A stretch of DNA of 64,000 nucleotides from an uncultured Armatimonadota bacterium. GTDB lineage: Bacteria; Armatimonadota; Fimbriimonadia; Fimbriimonadales; Fimbriimonadaceae. The notes beneath the pieces are model-generated. The model searched no databases. It saw only the letters and a program-made list of their open reading frames with translations, and was not told the origin of the DNA. The stretch is taken from assembly GCA_903833215.1 (NCBI GenBank), contig CAILEM010000054.1, positions 1 through 64,000 of the forward strand. The letters are read 5' to 3'. Every line of letters starts with the position of its first letter. The stretch's first letter is position 1. Shown here one piece after another: positions 15,545 through 23,947 of this stretch. The position numbers and the translations under genes are program-made.

Positions 15545-16498
15545 GTGCAGTCCTGCTGGAGCGTCTCGTTTTCCAGCGCCAGGCCGGAAATACCTTTGAA
15601 TACATCCCACGATAGCGACGCAGAGCGCCTTCACCGCGTACCTTTTGCGCAGTTCTTCTTTACGACTGGGCTTCAGTTCGCCCTAGCCCTTGGAGCATTC
15701 CGACTCATCGCTCCTGCGGCATTTGCCAACGAACTCAAACATCCTTGGATGATCGTTGCCTGGACGGTCGGCTTCGGTCTTCCGTTGAGCCTGTTCGAGT
15801 ATCTGTACCATCGGTACTTGCTGCACAGCGCAGTATTACCGTTCCTTCGTGCGATGCACCGATCGCACTCCAAGCACCATGGCCTGACGGCAGTGAAAGC
15901 TGCTGTGACGCCAAAGGAACCAGACCTATTGGTCCCGGTCAAGAACGAATATGCCGTTGAAGAAGAGCACCAAGAAGAGGACATGATGTTCCCGATCTAT
16001 GCGCTCAGCATCTTCGAAGCCCTGTTCGTTGTGACTCTGGGCGTCCCCGCAGCGATGTTGTTCCCGGGTCAACCCGTGTTCTTCTCAGTAATCACCGCCG
16101 TCGCTCTGTACTACGGCTCCTACGAGTTGTGGCACGCGATCATGCACCTTCCCTACGCCCACTTCTGGAAGCCAGCCATGGAGCACAAGCGATACGGGAA
16201 CACGGTTCGATACGTATACGGTTTCCACTTGATGCACCACTGGCGCCCTACCGCGAATCTGGCTGTCGTCGGATTCTGGGGATACGCCCTTTGGGATCAT
16301 CTTTTCGGTACCCACCACCGCCCGGTCCGAACGCCGCTGGTCGGAGCGCAGGTGAATTTCTACGACGCCGACATGCCTCGCCCTCGCTGGCCAGTCGCCC
16401 TCATGGATAAGTGGCAAGCTGGTCTCTATCAGTGGTCACGAAAAGTTGAAGCCGTTTTCGCCCGAATCTTCCTCGGTTCCGGCAAAGCCAAGCGCTAA
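15545..16498 (+). CDS. Fatty acid hydroxylase / sterol desaturase family membrane protein
   Basis: This 317-residue di-iron membrane enzyme has histidine clusters in family order: HRYLLH near 96, HRSHSKHHG near 112, HAIMHLPYAHFWKPAMEHKR near 198 and FHLMHHWRP near 230. Hydrophobic segments lie at about 37-56, 70-88, 150-165 and 176-190. Such enzymes hydroxylate or desaturate lipid substrates using O2; the substrate here is unknown. The GTG at 15545 is one possible start; a TTG at 15596 (NTSHDSD) would give a more typical N-terminus. Confidence 0.85.
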   Translation: MQSCWSVSFSSARPEIPLNTSHDSDAERLHRVPFAQFFFTTGLQFALALGAFRLIAPAAFANELKHPWMIVAWTVGFGLPLSLFEYLYHRYLLHSAVLPFLRAMHRSHSKHHGLTAVKAAVTPKEPDLLVPVKNEYAVEEEHQEEDMMFPIYALSIFEALFVVTLGVPAAMLFPGQPVFFSVITAVALYYGSYELWHAIMHLPYAHFWKPAMEHKRYGNTVRYVYGFHLMHHWRPTANLAVVGFWGYALWDHLFGTHHRPVRTPLVGAQVNFYDADMPRPRWPVALMDKWQAGLYQWSRKVEAVFARIFLGSGKAKR

Positions 16499-16659
16499 CT
16501 GTCTCCCGCATAAGCTCAAATCAGTCGCTGCTCTCGGCCGAGGGTAGCGGCTGATTTGGTTTTGGAGTGCCCCTGTCGACCCACGATTCCACGGAAATCC
16601 CACAAACCCAACCCCGGCCCTTGCGCAGGCCAATAGAAATCAGCCAAAATTCATTCCAT

Positions 16660-16735
16660 TGCCGCATAGCTCAGTTGGTAGAGCAGCTGACTGTTAATCA
16701 GCTGGTCCTAGGTTCGAGTCCTAGTGCGGCAGCCA
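16660..16735 (+). tRNA. tRNA-Asn (anticodon GTT)
   Basis: The acceptor TGCCGCA pairs with TGCGGCA, the D arm is GCTCAGTTGGTAGAGC, the anticodon stem-loop GCTGACTGTTAATCAGC carries GTT, and the T arm is CTAGGTTCGAGTCCTAG. The discriminator is G and CCA is encoded. A strong hairpin follows 4 bases after the 3' end. Confidence 0.97.
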
Positions 16736-16738
16736 GTT

Positions 16739-16779
16739 TTCAAAAGGCTCTCAGTTCATTGCACTGAGAGCCTTTTGAA
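16739..16779 (+). terminator. Hairpin terminator after tRNA-Asn
   Basis: A perfect 17-bp stem (16739-16755 with 16763-16779) has a 7-base loop and starts 3 bases after the tRNA CCA, with a short TTTT run just beyond the stem. Both form and position fit an intrinsic terminator. Confidence 0.85.
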
Positions 16780-16981
16780 CTTTTGGTGGTCGCGATAGCT
16801 TCGCGTGGAGCAAAGCGACATGCCTGTACCCGGCCGGGACTGCAGTCCAGCCACCGTAACGCCCGATGCAATGCAGCGAGAACCGCAAATAGGCTGAATA
16901 GTTTCAGGGTCCGACTTTTCGTCAGGAAGCAAATCAGCAAAAATGCTGCTCTCTAGGACTGGGACGGTACCATTTACTGTC

Positions 16982-17200
16982 ATGCGAATAAACACAATCG
17001 CAAAGAAATTTGCGGGTGAGTGGGTTCTCATAGAAGACCCGAAACACAGTAAGCGCACTGGCCAGATTATCTCCGGAACCGTCATCGCGCACGACGTAGA
17101 CAGAGATGCCGTCTACGCGGCTGGCATCGCCGCTGGCCCAAAGCATTCTGCCGTGCTTTGTTTCAAGGAAATGGAACCCGGAACAATTCTCGTTCTATGA
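16982..17200 (+). CDS. Small conserved hypothetical protein (DUF5678-like)
   Basis: This 72-residue protein reads MRINTIAKKFAGEWVLIEDP, then GTVIAHDVDRDAVYAAGIAA and a hydrophobic C-terminal strand. The pattern 'k.f.GeWVlIedp...gtVvaHs.Drd.Vy' resembles small single-domain proteins annotated as DUF5678-like. No function is known to me. I start at the ATG at 16982 rather than a longer frame opening at 16943. The 246 bases between tRNA-Asn and this gene hold only the terminator hairpin; I see nothing else there. Confidence 0.55.
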   Translation: MRINTIAKKFAGEWVLIEDPKHSKRTGQIISGTVIAHDVDRDAVYAAGIAAGPKHSAVLCFKEMEPGTILVL

Positions 17201-17275
17201 GATTCGAATTTTTCGGACCTCCCTTCGTATGCTGACAACCCCTTGAATCTCCGAGGGACGAATTGAGATTTGCCG

Positions 17276-19354
17276 TCACTTCAAAGCTGGAGTTGGGCAG
17301 ACACCGAGCCAGCCGTAGAGGCTATTTAGCGCCATCGAACTCCCGTTCGGTGAAATCGCTAGCGCGTTCACGCCTCCATCGCTGTATGTCGCCAACTGCT
17401 TGAAGGTCGATGCGCTGAATGCCTCGAGGTCAAGATCGGTGCCCACAAAAATCGTCTTGCCATCCCTAGTGAAGCAGGCAGAATACAAATATTGAGTGCG
17501 GGGAGTCAGGCTCAACGTTCGCTCTAGGGTTCCCTTGGCCACGTTCCACACCTCTACTACTGCCTCCACAAGCGAATTTGTGGTCTGATGAGTGCCTCCT
17601 ACCAAAAGTTGTTTCCCGTCTGGAGAAAACGTAACCCGACCCACGGCAAGAACCGAAGTCGGCAAACTAACGACGAGGCTGCCTGTCGAGACATTCCATA
17701 CTTCGACCGACCCTGACTCCAAATAGGTCTTCGGATCCCAAACTTCGCCTCCGGAGGCGATCAGCTTCCCGTCGGGTGAAAAGCCAACCGACAAGTTCCT
17801 GTTAGCAGTTGTTGGAAAACTCCGAACCGGCGTCTTTGTCGCCACATTCCAAATTTCAACAACGCCGCCATTGACCCCATATCCGACATCCGCCAACGTC
17901 TTGCCGTCCGGCGAAAACTCGGTCTCGCTTAGATCTGTTGCAGCCGTTGGAAGGCTCTGTCTGAGTTTCCCAGTTCCGTAATCCCAGACATCAAGAAAGC
18001 CCGCAGCCGGATATCCCATGGTTCCGCAACCCGCAATCGTCCTGTTGTCGGGAGAAAACGAAATGGAGGGGATCGAATTTCCCTTTGTCGCCAAGGTCCG
18101 CTCGACTCTGCCCGTCCGAGAATTCATTAGGGTGATCGCATTGCCACGCGAGTGGCCGCCGACCGCAAGGGCTTTACTGTCTGGTGAGAATTTCAGGGAC
18201 TGGCAGTTCTGGAATGCGGCGGTATGAAGCGTAGAACTGAGCTCAAGCGACGATAACTTCCAAGTTTCTATGGTCGCAGAGCCACACCCAACGAGAAGGT
18301 CTCTGCCATTCGGGGAAAAGCAAACCGAGATCGGGGCAGCTGTCGTTGAATCAAGTGTGCCAACAGCATTACCGGAGGGAAGACTCCAGAGTTCGATACC
18401 CTGCTTCAAGGCAGTTAGGGGCGGATATCCCGTATCAGCGAGATATTTTCCATTCGGCGAGATTGCGATCGACCTTATTTGACTGGTAGCCGTAGGGAGC
18501 GAATTGACAAGCTTCCCGCTGGCGATGCTCCAGATTTCTAGGATGCCGATGTCGTTGACCTGCTGCGCGGTCCCCCCTGCATACCCACCGGCAATAAGGG
18601 TCTTTCCTTCCGGCGAAATCGCCACTGATTGAACCCCTTGCGCTACCGTGGTTGGGTAAGTTGCGACCAGCTTGCTTGCCCTAAGGTCCCAAAGCTCTAA
18701 CCCACCGCCCCCCATTGTGAAGCCACCGACCGCAACCCGCGAGCCGTCCTTGGAGAGACCGATCGTCAACACTCCGGCGAGCGCAGTTGCGAGAGCCTTG
18801 CGTCGATAACCTGAAGTTAGGTCCCACATTTCTAGGACGCCCGACATCAGATGGGTTTGGTTGTCATACGACCGTCCGCCGGTCACCAACAGGTGACCGT
18901 CCGGCGAGAAAGCAACGACGCTCGTTGTGAAACTGGCCGTCGTTAGAAGTCTCTTGATTAGCTTGCCATCAGACAGATTGTGAATCTCAACGATCCCGCC
19001 ATACGGTGGTTGAGAACCATAGGAGCCGCCGTGGTAGTTGTACATAAACATGCCGAGCGCAACCATCGACTCGTCGGGGGAGATCGCAACTGTAGTCACG
19101 AATCCATTGGCCATTTGAGGAATACAAACCAGCAACTCCGCCGTTGACCGGCGGTAGATTTGGACACCGTGAGTGCCACCCACCGCCAAAAACAGGCCAT
19201 CCCGAGAAACGCTCACCGATTCGGCTCCGGCAATAGGGTTATAAACCCACTGCAACGCAAGGGCGCTTTGAGCGGAAGCAACAATCGGTGAGCAACATAG
19301 TGCCGCCCCAAAAAGCAAACCAAGAAACCTGCCCGTCCCAGACATTATTGCCAT
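17276..19354 (-). CDS. Secreted WD40-type beta-propeller protein
   Basis: This 692-residue protein has a clear signal peptide (MAIMSGTGRFLGLLFGAALCCSPIVASA) followed by about fourteen WD40-like blades. Each blade repeats VAISPDGKxLAxGG, a variable segment and GxVEIWNxxTGKL. The even repetition suggests two seven-bladed propellers in tandem. Such proteins serve as binding scaffolds; no catalytic domain is attached. An ATG three codons downstream is an alternative start. It is divergent from the next large repeat protein, with 179 bases between them as a shared promoter region. Confidence 0.85.
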   Translation of the reverse strand: MAIMSGTGRFLGLLFGAALCCSPIVASAQSALALQWVYNPIAGAESVSVSRDGLFLAVGGTHGVQIYRRSTAELLVCIPQMANGFVTTVAISPDESMVALGMFMYNYHGGSYGSQPPYGGIVEIHNLSDGKLIKRLLTTASFTTSVVAFSPDGHLLVTGGRSYDNQTHLMSGVLEMWDLTSGYRRKALATALAGVLTIGLSKDGSRVAVGGFTMGGGGLELWDLRASKLVATYPTTVAQGVQSVAISPEGKTLIAGGYAGGTAQQVNDIGILEIWSIASGKLVNSLPTATSQIRSIAISPNGKYLADTGYPPLTALKQGIELWSLPSGNAVGTLDSTTAAPISVCFSPNGRDLLVGCGSATIETWKLSSLELSSTLHTAAFQNCQSLKFSPDSKALAVGGHSRGNAITLMNSRTGRVERTLATKGNSIPSISFSPDNRTIAGCGTMGYPAAGFLDVWDYGTGKLRQSLPTAATDLSETEFSPDGKTLADVGYGVNGGVVEIWNVATKTPVRSFPTTANRNLSVGFSPDGKLIASGGEVWDPKTYLESGSVEVWNVSTGSLVVSLPTSVLAVGRVTFSPDGKQLLVGGTHQTTNSLVEAVVEVWNVAKGTLERTLSLTPRTQYLYSACFTRDGKTIFVGTDLDLEAFSASTFKQLATYSDGGVNALAISPNGSSMALNSLYGWLGVCPTPALK

Positions 19355-19533
19355 TTCTGAATACGTTCCAACTTAAATTACCATACAATATGTCGACCAG
19401 AACCTAGCGACTTCTCCACATCCGAATGTCGTCTTGATCCAAGTCAAAGAAGGATCAGGGTTGACCGAATACGACGGAATACCTACTTAACACAGCCAGA
19501 CTATTTGATACGGCACAATGTGCTTTTGAGGAA

Positions 19534-22500
19534 ATGATGATATTCCCAACTTCGAGATCCAAAACTTGCCTACTCCTCTCCTTCCTGCTTGTGATGACGA
19601 CTTGCCTCGTCCACGCGCAAAGATTTCCGGTCTACCGAGATCTGCATGATTTCGGAGGGACCGTCACCAATGCCAATGGCATCACCGGACCCGATGGGAC
19701 CAAACCCCGGGCAGGAATCGTGTTTGACAGTGCCGGCAACGCGTTCGGTACTTCAAGCGAGGGTGGTGCGAATGGTGGCAGTAACGGCATCATTTGGGAG
19801 GTCACGAAGTCGGGCACATACATTGACCTGCATGACTTCGGTGGAACCGTAAAGAATGCAAGCGGGAACACCGGACCAGACGGTAGTCAGCCGTATTGCA
19901 GTGTTGCCTTCGACAGCAACGGAAACATGTTTGGCACGACGCTCACCGGCGGCGCCAACGGCAAGGGAATTGTTTGGGAAATCACGAAAGCTGGAAAGTA
20001 CCTAGACATCCACGACTTTGGAGGCAAGATCACCGACGCTCAAGGGAATAGTGCCACTGATGGTGTGAACCCCGAAGCCAACGTGACCATCGACAGTGCT
20101 GGCAATATCTTTGGCACCGCACCCCTCGGCGGGGGTTATGGTGCGGGCGTAGTTTGGGAGATCACGACGTCGGGTCAATACAAAGATCTGCACGATTTCG
20201 GGCAACAGTACGTCGATGGCAGTGATGTCGTCGGTGGCGTTACTCTTGATAACTTCGGAAATATCATCGGGTCGACATCTTACGGTGGAGCGAATGGTCA
20301 AGGATTACTGTGGAAACTTTCCAAGACGGGCGTTTTCCAACACCTCCACGATTTTGGAGGCACCATTCAGAATGCCGATGGAAAGTCCGGTCCTGATGGA
20401 ACCCTTCCCAAAACCTGTGTGACGATTGATGCTAGCGGAAATATCTTCGGCACCACACCGAATGGAGGTCCCTCCGACGCCGGAATACTTTGGGAGATCA
20501 CTGCCTCTGGAACCTATCTTGACCTCCACGATTTCGGAGGAACCATCACCGTCGCCGATGGACAGACTGGCCTCGACGGTACACACCCTGTCGCAGCAGT
20601 GACGATCGGCCCAGATGGAAATCTCTATGGATCCGCATCGGTAGGAGGCCCATTCGACGAGAATAACGGCAACAAAGGCGCCGGCATGTTGTGGGAATTT
20701 ACAACTTCAGGAGCCTATCTTGATATCTTTGACGTCGGAGGAAATGTCACGAACCCAGGATTTGCCATCCCATCATCTATCGTTTTCGATGCCAACGGAA
20801 ATCTCTATGCCGTAGCATTTCTCGGGGGCGCAAACTTTTCCGGGACCTTCTGGGAGTTAGGCGTCCTAACCGTTAACTCGGTCAGCGTTTCTCCCACGAG
20901 CGTTCTCGGGAGCCAGTCTTCAACGGGAACGGTTACGTTGAATGGCGTCGCGGTGCCGGGCGGCACTTCGGTCGCGCTAACCTCTAACAGCACAAGTGCC
21001 ACAGTTCCCGCCACCGTAACGGTTGCCGCGGGTGCGAGCACAGCAACTTTTGCGATTGGAACATCCGCAGTTGGAACTTCGACGACGGCCACAATCTCGG
21101 CATCAGTAGCCGGACTGTCTCAGACCGCACCTTTAACCATCACGCCAGCAGTTCTTAGCAGTTTCACGGTATCGCCAACATCCGTCGTTGGCGGAATCTC
21201 GTCGATCGGAACGGTGACGCTTAACGGACCTGCACCTACCGGTGGTACGGCGGTTAATCTGTCTTCGGGTAGTTCGAGCGCACTACCTCCGACTACCGTA
21301 ACCGTGCCTGCCGGGAAAACTTCGGTGACCTTCGGAATTCAAACGGTCCAAGTAGATGCCACCACTACGGCAACTCTCTCTGCTGGGTTGGCAGGAACAA
21401 CGCTGAGTGCCTCTCTCACGATCAATCCGCTGGCACTTGTCTCTCTTAGCTTAAGCCCAACAACCGTCACCGGTGGGAACCCAAGTACGGGAACAGTAAC
21501 TCTCAACGGTCCTGCCGGATCGGCGGGTGTGACCGTCACCCTGACTAGCAGTTCGACGAGTGTTGCAACGGCGCCGGCGACAGTGAAGATTGCGAAGGGC
21601 CAAAACAGCGGCACGTTCTCCATTCCCACGACTGCGCTAACAGCCCAAAAAACGCCAACAATCAGCGCCACGTTTGCTGGGGCAACCCAATCAGCGACCC
21701 TGACGGTGGTTCCGCCGACCCTGCGGTCGGTGAGCCTAAATCCAGGAACCCTAACTGGAGGCTCCTCCGCGACGGGTACCGTGACCCTTACCGGTCCGGC
21801 CACGGTCGGAGGGTTGGTTGTAAAGCTGACGAGCAGCTCGGCAGCCGCCACGGTGCCAGCCAAAGTCACTATCGCGGCGGGCCAGACGTCGGCGACATTT
21901 GCGGTAAAGACAAAGGTCGTCGCCGTGGTCACAAAGCCGACGATTACAGCGACCCTCGGCAACGATGCACAAACCACCGCTCTGACCATCAATCCACCGG
22001 TGCTACAGTCCATTGCATTCAGCCCGTCCTCGGTTGTCGGCCTGACACCAGGAAAGGGGACCGTTACCCTCACGGGTGCGGCGCCTACGGGAGGAATCAA
22101 GGTTGCTCTTTCGAGTAACAACCAAGCGGTTACCGTCCCTCCGACGGTGACGGTATTGGCAGGACAGACCACGGCGACCTTCGCGGCCAAGACCGTCTCG
22201 GTAGCCGGTCAGACAGTTGCCACAATCACCGGCACCCAAGGATCCGTAACACAGACGGCGACACTTACGGTGAACCCGCCTGTACTAAAGTCGCTCACCT
22301 TGAGCCCGACGACCGTAGCTGGCGGAAAAGCCTCGACAGGAACCGTGACATTGGGCACAGCCGCCCCAACCGGAGGCATCACGATCAACCTCCGCAGCAG
22401 CAGTAACAGCGCGACCGTCCCACAAACGGTAACAGTTGGTGCAGGTTCGACGTCGGCCAAGTTCAAGGTCACTACAAGCACGGTGACGACCTCAACCAAA

Positions 22501-22563
22501 GCGACGATCACGGCGAGTCTGGGATCGACGTCCCAAACCGCAAACCTGACCATCAACAAGTAG
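19534..22563 (+). CDS. Secreted protein with TIGR03803-like repeats and bacterial Ig-like repeats
   Basis: This 1009-residue protein has signal peptide MMIFPTSRSKTCLLLSFLLVMTTCLVHA and a TGAGGA ribosome site just before the ATG. Residues about 30-440 carry six to seven copies of a unit of about 55 residues: YLDLHDFGGTV..., GPDGT.P...V.FDSAGN.FGT...GGANG.GI.WEIT.SG, matching the TIGR03803 (Gloeo_Verruco) repeat pattern and probably forming a propeller. Residues about 445-1009 hold seven Ig-like units of about 80 residues (LSPTTVTGGNPSTGTVTL..., VTLTSSSTSATVPATVTVAAG..., SATFAVKT...). There is no cell-wall anchor or sorting signal that I recognise. It is likely a surface-exposed or secreted adhesin-like protein. 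A long hairpin follows the stop. Confidence 0.85.
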   Translation: MMIFPTSRSKTCLLLSFLLVMTTCLVHAQRFPVYRDLHDFGGTVTNANGITGPDGTKPRAGIVFDSAGNAFGTSSEGGANGGSNGIIWEVTKSGTYIDLHDFGGTVKNASGNTGPDGSQPYCSVAFDSNGNMFGTTLTGGANGKGIVWEITKAGKYLDIHDFGGKITDAQGNSATDGVNPEANVTIDSAGNIFGTAPLGGGYGAGVVWEITTSGQYKDLHDFGQQYVDGSDVVGGVTLDNFGNIIGSTSYGGANGQGLLWKLSKTGVFQHLHDFGGTIQNADGKSGPDGTLPKTCVTIDASGNIFGTTPNGGPSDAGILWEITASGTYLDLHDFGGTITVADGQTGLDGTHPVAAVTIGPDGNLYGSASVGGPFDENNGNKGAGMLWEFTTSGAYLDIFDVGGNVTNPGFAIPSSIVFDANGNLYAVAFLGGANFSGTFWELGVLTVNSVSVSPTSVLGSQSSTGTVTLNGVAVPGGTSVALTSNSTSATVPATVTVAAGASTATFAIGTSAVGTSTTATISASVAGLSQTAPLTITPAVLSSFTVSPTSVVGGISSIGTVTLNGPAPTGGTAVNLSSGSSSALPPTTVTVPAGKTSVTFGIQTVQVDATTTATLSAGLAGTTLSASLTINPLALVSLSLSPTTVTGGNPSTGTVTLNGPAGSAGVTVTLTSSSTSVATAPATVKIAKGQNSGTFSIPTTALTAQKTPTISATFAGATQSATLTVVPPTLRSVSLNPGTLTGGSSATGTVTLTGPATVGGLVVKLTSSSAAATVPAKVTIAAGQTSATFAVKTKVVAVVTKPTITATLGNDAQTTALTINPPVLQSIAFSPSSVVGLTPGKGTVTLTGAAPTGGIKVALSSNNQAVTVPPTVTVLAGQTTATFAAKTVSVAGQTVATITGTQGSVTQTATLTVNPPVLKSLTLSPTTVAGGKASTGTVTLGTAAPTGGITINLRSSSNSATVPQTVTVGAGSTSAKFKVTTSTVTTSTKATITASLGSTSQTANLTINK

Positions 22564-22602
22564 ACACGAGGAGGAGCAAGCTTAGTAGCAACGAACGCGC
22601 CA

Positions 22603-22642
22603 CCTCACAGTAACATCAAGATGCCATGATGTTACTGTGAGG
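22603..22642 (+). terminator. 16-bp palindromic hairpin after the repeat-protein gene
   Basis: CCTCACAGTAACATCA (22603-22618) pairs perfectly with 22627-22642 around an 8-base loop; flanking GCGCC/GGCGC extends the stem across one bulged A. It lies 40 bases after the stop of the 1009-residue gene. There is no T-run, so it may act as an mRNA-end stabiliser or an operator for the small downstream frame instead of a simple terminator. Confidence 0.6.
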
Positions 22643-22654
22643 GCGCCTCATGCC

Positions 22655-22864
22655 ATGGACCTGAGCATCAATCTCACCACCACGGCTCTGGAGGTTCTAC
22701 GCGGCGTTCGCGTAAGCACGGTCGTTAACGATGCGGACCAGCCTGCATATGCTCCGTTAGGTAATCAAAGCGACAAAATCGGGGTGAGTCGTGCAGGGTT
22801 TCCTGTCCTAACGCTGGGCCGGACCATCACAAGCGAGGAGGTTGCGGCGTTCGAAGAGGAATGA
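22655..22864 (+). CDS. Possible small protein
   Basis: This 69-residue reading frame starts at ATG 22655 (MDLSINLTTTALEVLRGVRV) and ends with ITSEEVAAFEEE. I do not recognise a family. Support is limited to a protein-like composition, a preceding hairpin, and a small AATGATCCA/TGGATCATT hairpin at 22860-22884 right at its stop. No good ribosome site is visible. It may be spurious. Confidence 0.35.
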   Translation: MDLSINLTTTALEVLRGVRVSTVVNDADQPAYAPLGNQSDKIGVSRAGFPVLTLGRTITSEEVAAFEEE

Positions 22865-23014
22865 TCCAGTTCTCGTGGATCATTCATCCTCGATAGTGGG
22901 CTTTTGAGCGGAGCCATTATGGTTTGTTAATCGTGCGACGATCCGGTGATAAGGGGCATTCATTACACCGCCAGGAGCCGCTCGATCCAAAGCTAAACAA
23001 GCATTCTCTTGCGA

Positions 23015-23806
23015 TCAATGGGCAAGGCATTCTGCATCTGCCATGACGGCCATTTCTTCCTCTTCTTCCTCGATCCATACCATCAGCATTCGCGTCGGTT
23101 CCGTTCCCGGCTGCAAAGGCAGATCAGATTCGTAACGATGCCGAAAGCCCGACCGAAACGTTGCCGAGTCGCCAGGTTCGAGAATTAAGGTGTCCGAATT
23201 GATCGTCAGCTTCAATCGACCCTGCAGGCAATAGACAAATTCCTCACCTGAGTGACGAAACCCAGCCCTTTCCTGATCGCCATAGAGTTCCACCAATGCG
23301 GCCTGAAGCTTGCCATCGCTAATTTGACAATCTAGAGATTGTAGGAAACCGGTAACGAATCCCAAGTTCCCAATCCTCTTTCGGACATCACTCCCCTCCA
23401 CGGGGGCGAAGTCTTGATACATCGAAGGCGCTTTCTCGCGCCGAAAAGCAATCCGCCATGGTGCCGCTGACTGTCGATGAACCCGATATGGAAGTTCCCA
23501 ATCTTCTTCAGTGGCGAACAGATTCGGCGGCACTGTCTGCAGGGCGTTGCAGATTCGAATGAACAGTGGCTCGGCGATCGGCTCACCCTGTTCAAGGCGA
23601 AGGAGCGTGTTTTTGCTGACATTCACGCGCGAAGCCAATTCTCGAATCGAGAGTTTACGCGCCTGACGCAATTTCCGAATCCTGGGCCCAGCCAGCGCCG
23701 CCGCAGCTTCCGTATCCTCACATCCCTTCCAGATTAGTTTTGGCACTCGTCGAATTCTCCTGCTCAATTCTTCCGTAAATTGGACTTCCGGTTCAGTTAC
23801 TGCCAA
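23015..23806 (-). CDS. XRE-family regulator with C-terminal cupin domain
   Basis: This 263-residue protein has an HTH_3 domain at about 40-95 (IRKLRQARKLSIRELASRVNVSKNTLLRLEQGEPIAEP) and a cupin_2 domain at about 165-250 (HSGEEFVYCLQGRLKLTINSDTLILEPGDSATFRSGFRHRYES). The family usually represses or activates small metabolic operons in response to a ligand bound by the cupin barrel. The C-terminus is very acidic (WIEEEEEEMAVMADAE), which is odd. It is divergent from the HAF-type secreted protein gene (141 bases apart), the most likely neighbour to be regulated, although nothing proves it. Confidence 0.88.
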   Translation of the reverse strand: MAVTEPEVQFTEELSRRIRRVPKLIWKGCEDTEAAAALAGPRIRKLRQARKLSIRELASRVNVSKNTLLRLEQGEPIAEPLFIRICNALQTVPPNLFATEEDWELPYRVHRQSAAPWRIAFRREKAPSMYQDFAPVEGSDVRKRIGNLGFVTGFLQSLDCQISDGKLQAALVELYGDQERAGFRHSGEEFVYCLQGRLKLTINSDTLILEPGDSATFRSGFRHRYESDLPLQPGTEPTRMLMVWIEEEEEEMAVMADAECLAH

Positions 23807-23947
23807 TTAAAATGGCCCAAAACCGAAGGAATCGTCCCATAATGGCGGAATCAATCGCCCTTCTGATATTGATCCTTCAAGGTTGATCATCAACAATGTT
23901 CTTCGGAGAGCGAGCCAACCCAACCGGGAGGCCGCGAAAAGTCAGAA

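Noticed and set aside
21339-22190. A 283-codon antisense frame inside the Ig-like repeat gene
   Set aside because: It is the shadow of a Thr/Val/Ser-rich repeat gene; the same happens opposite the two Ig-PQQ genes.
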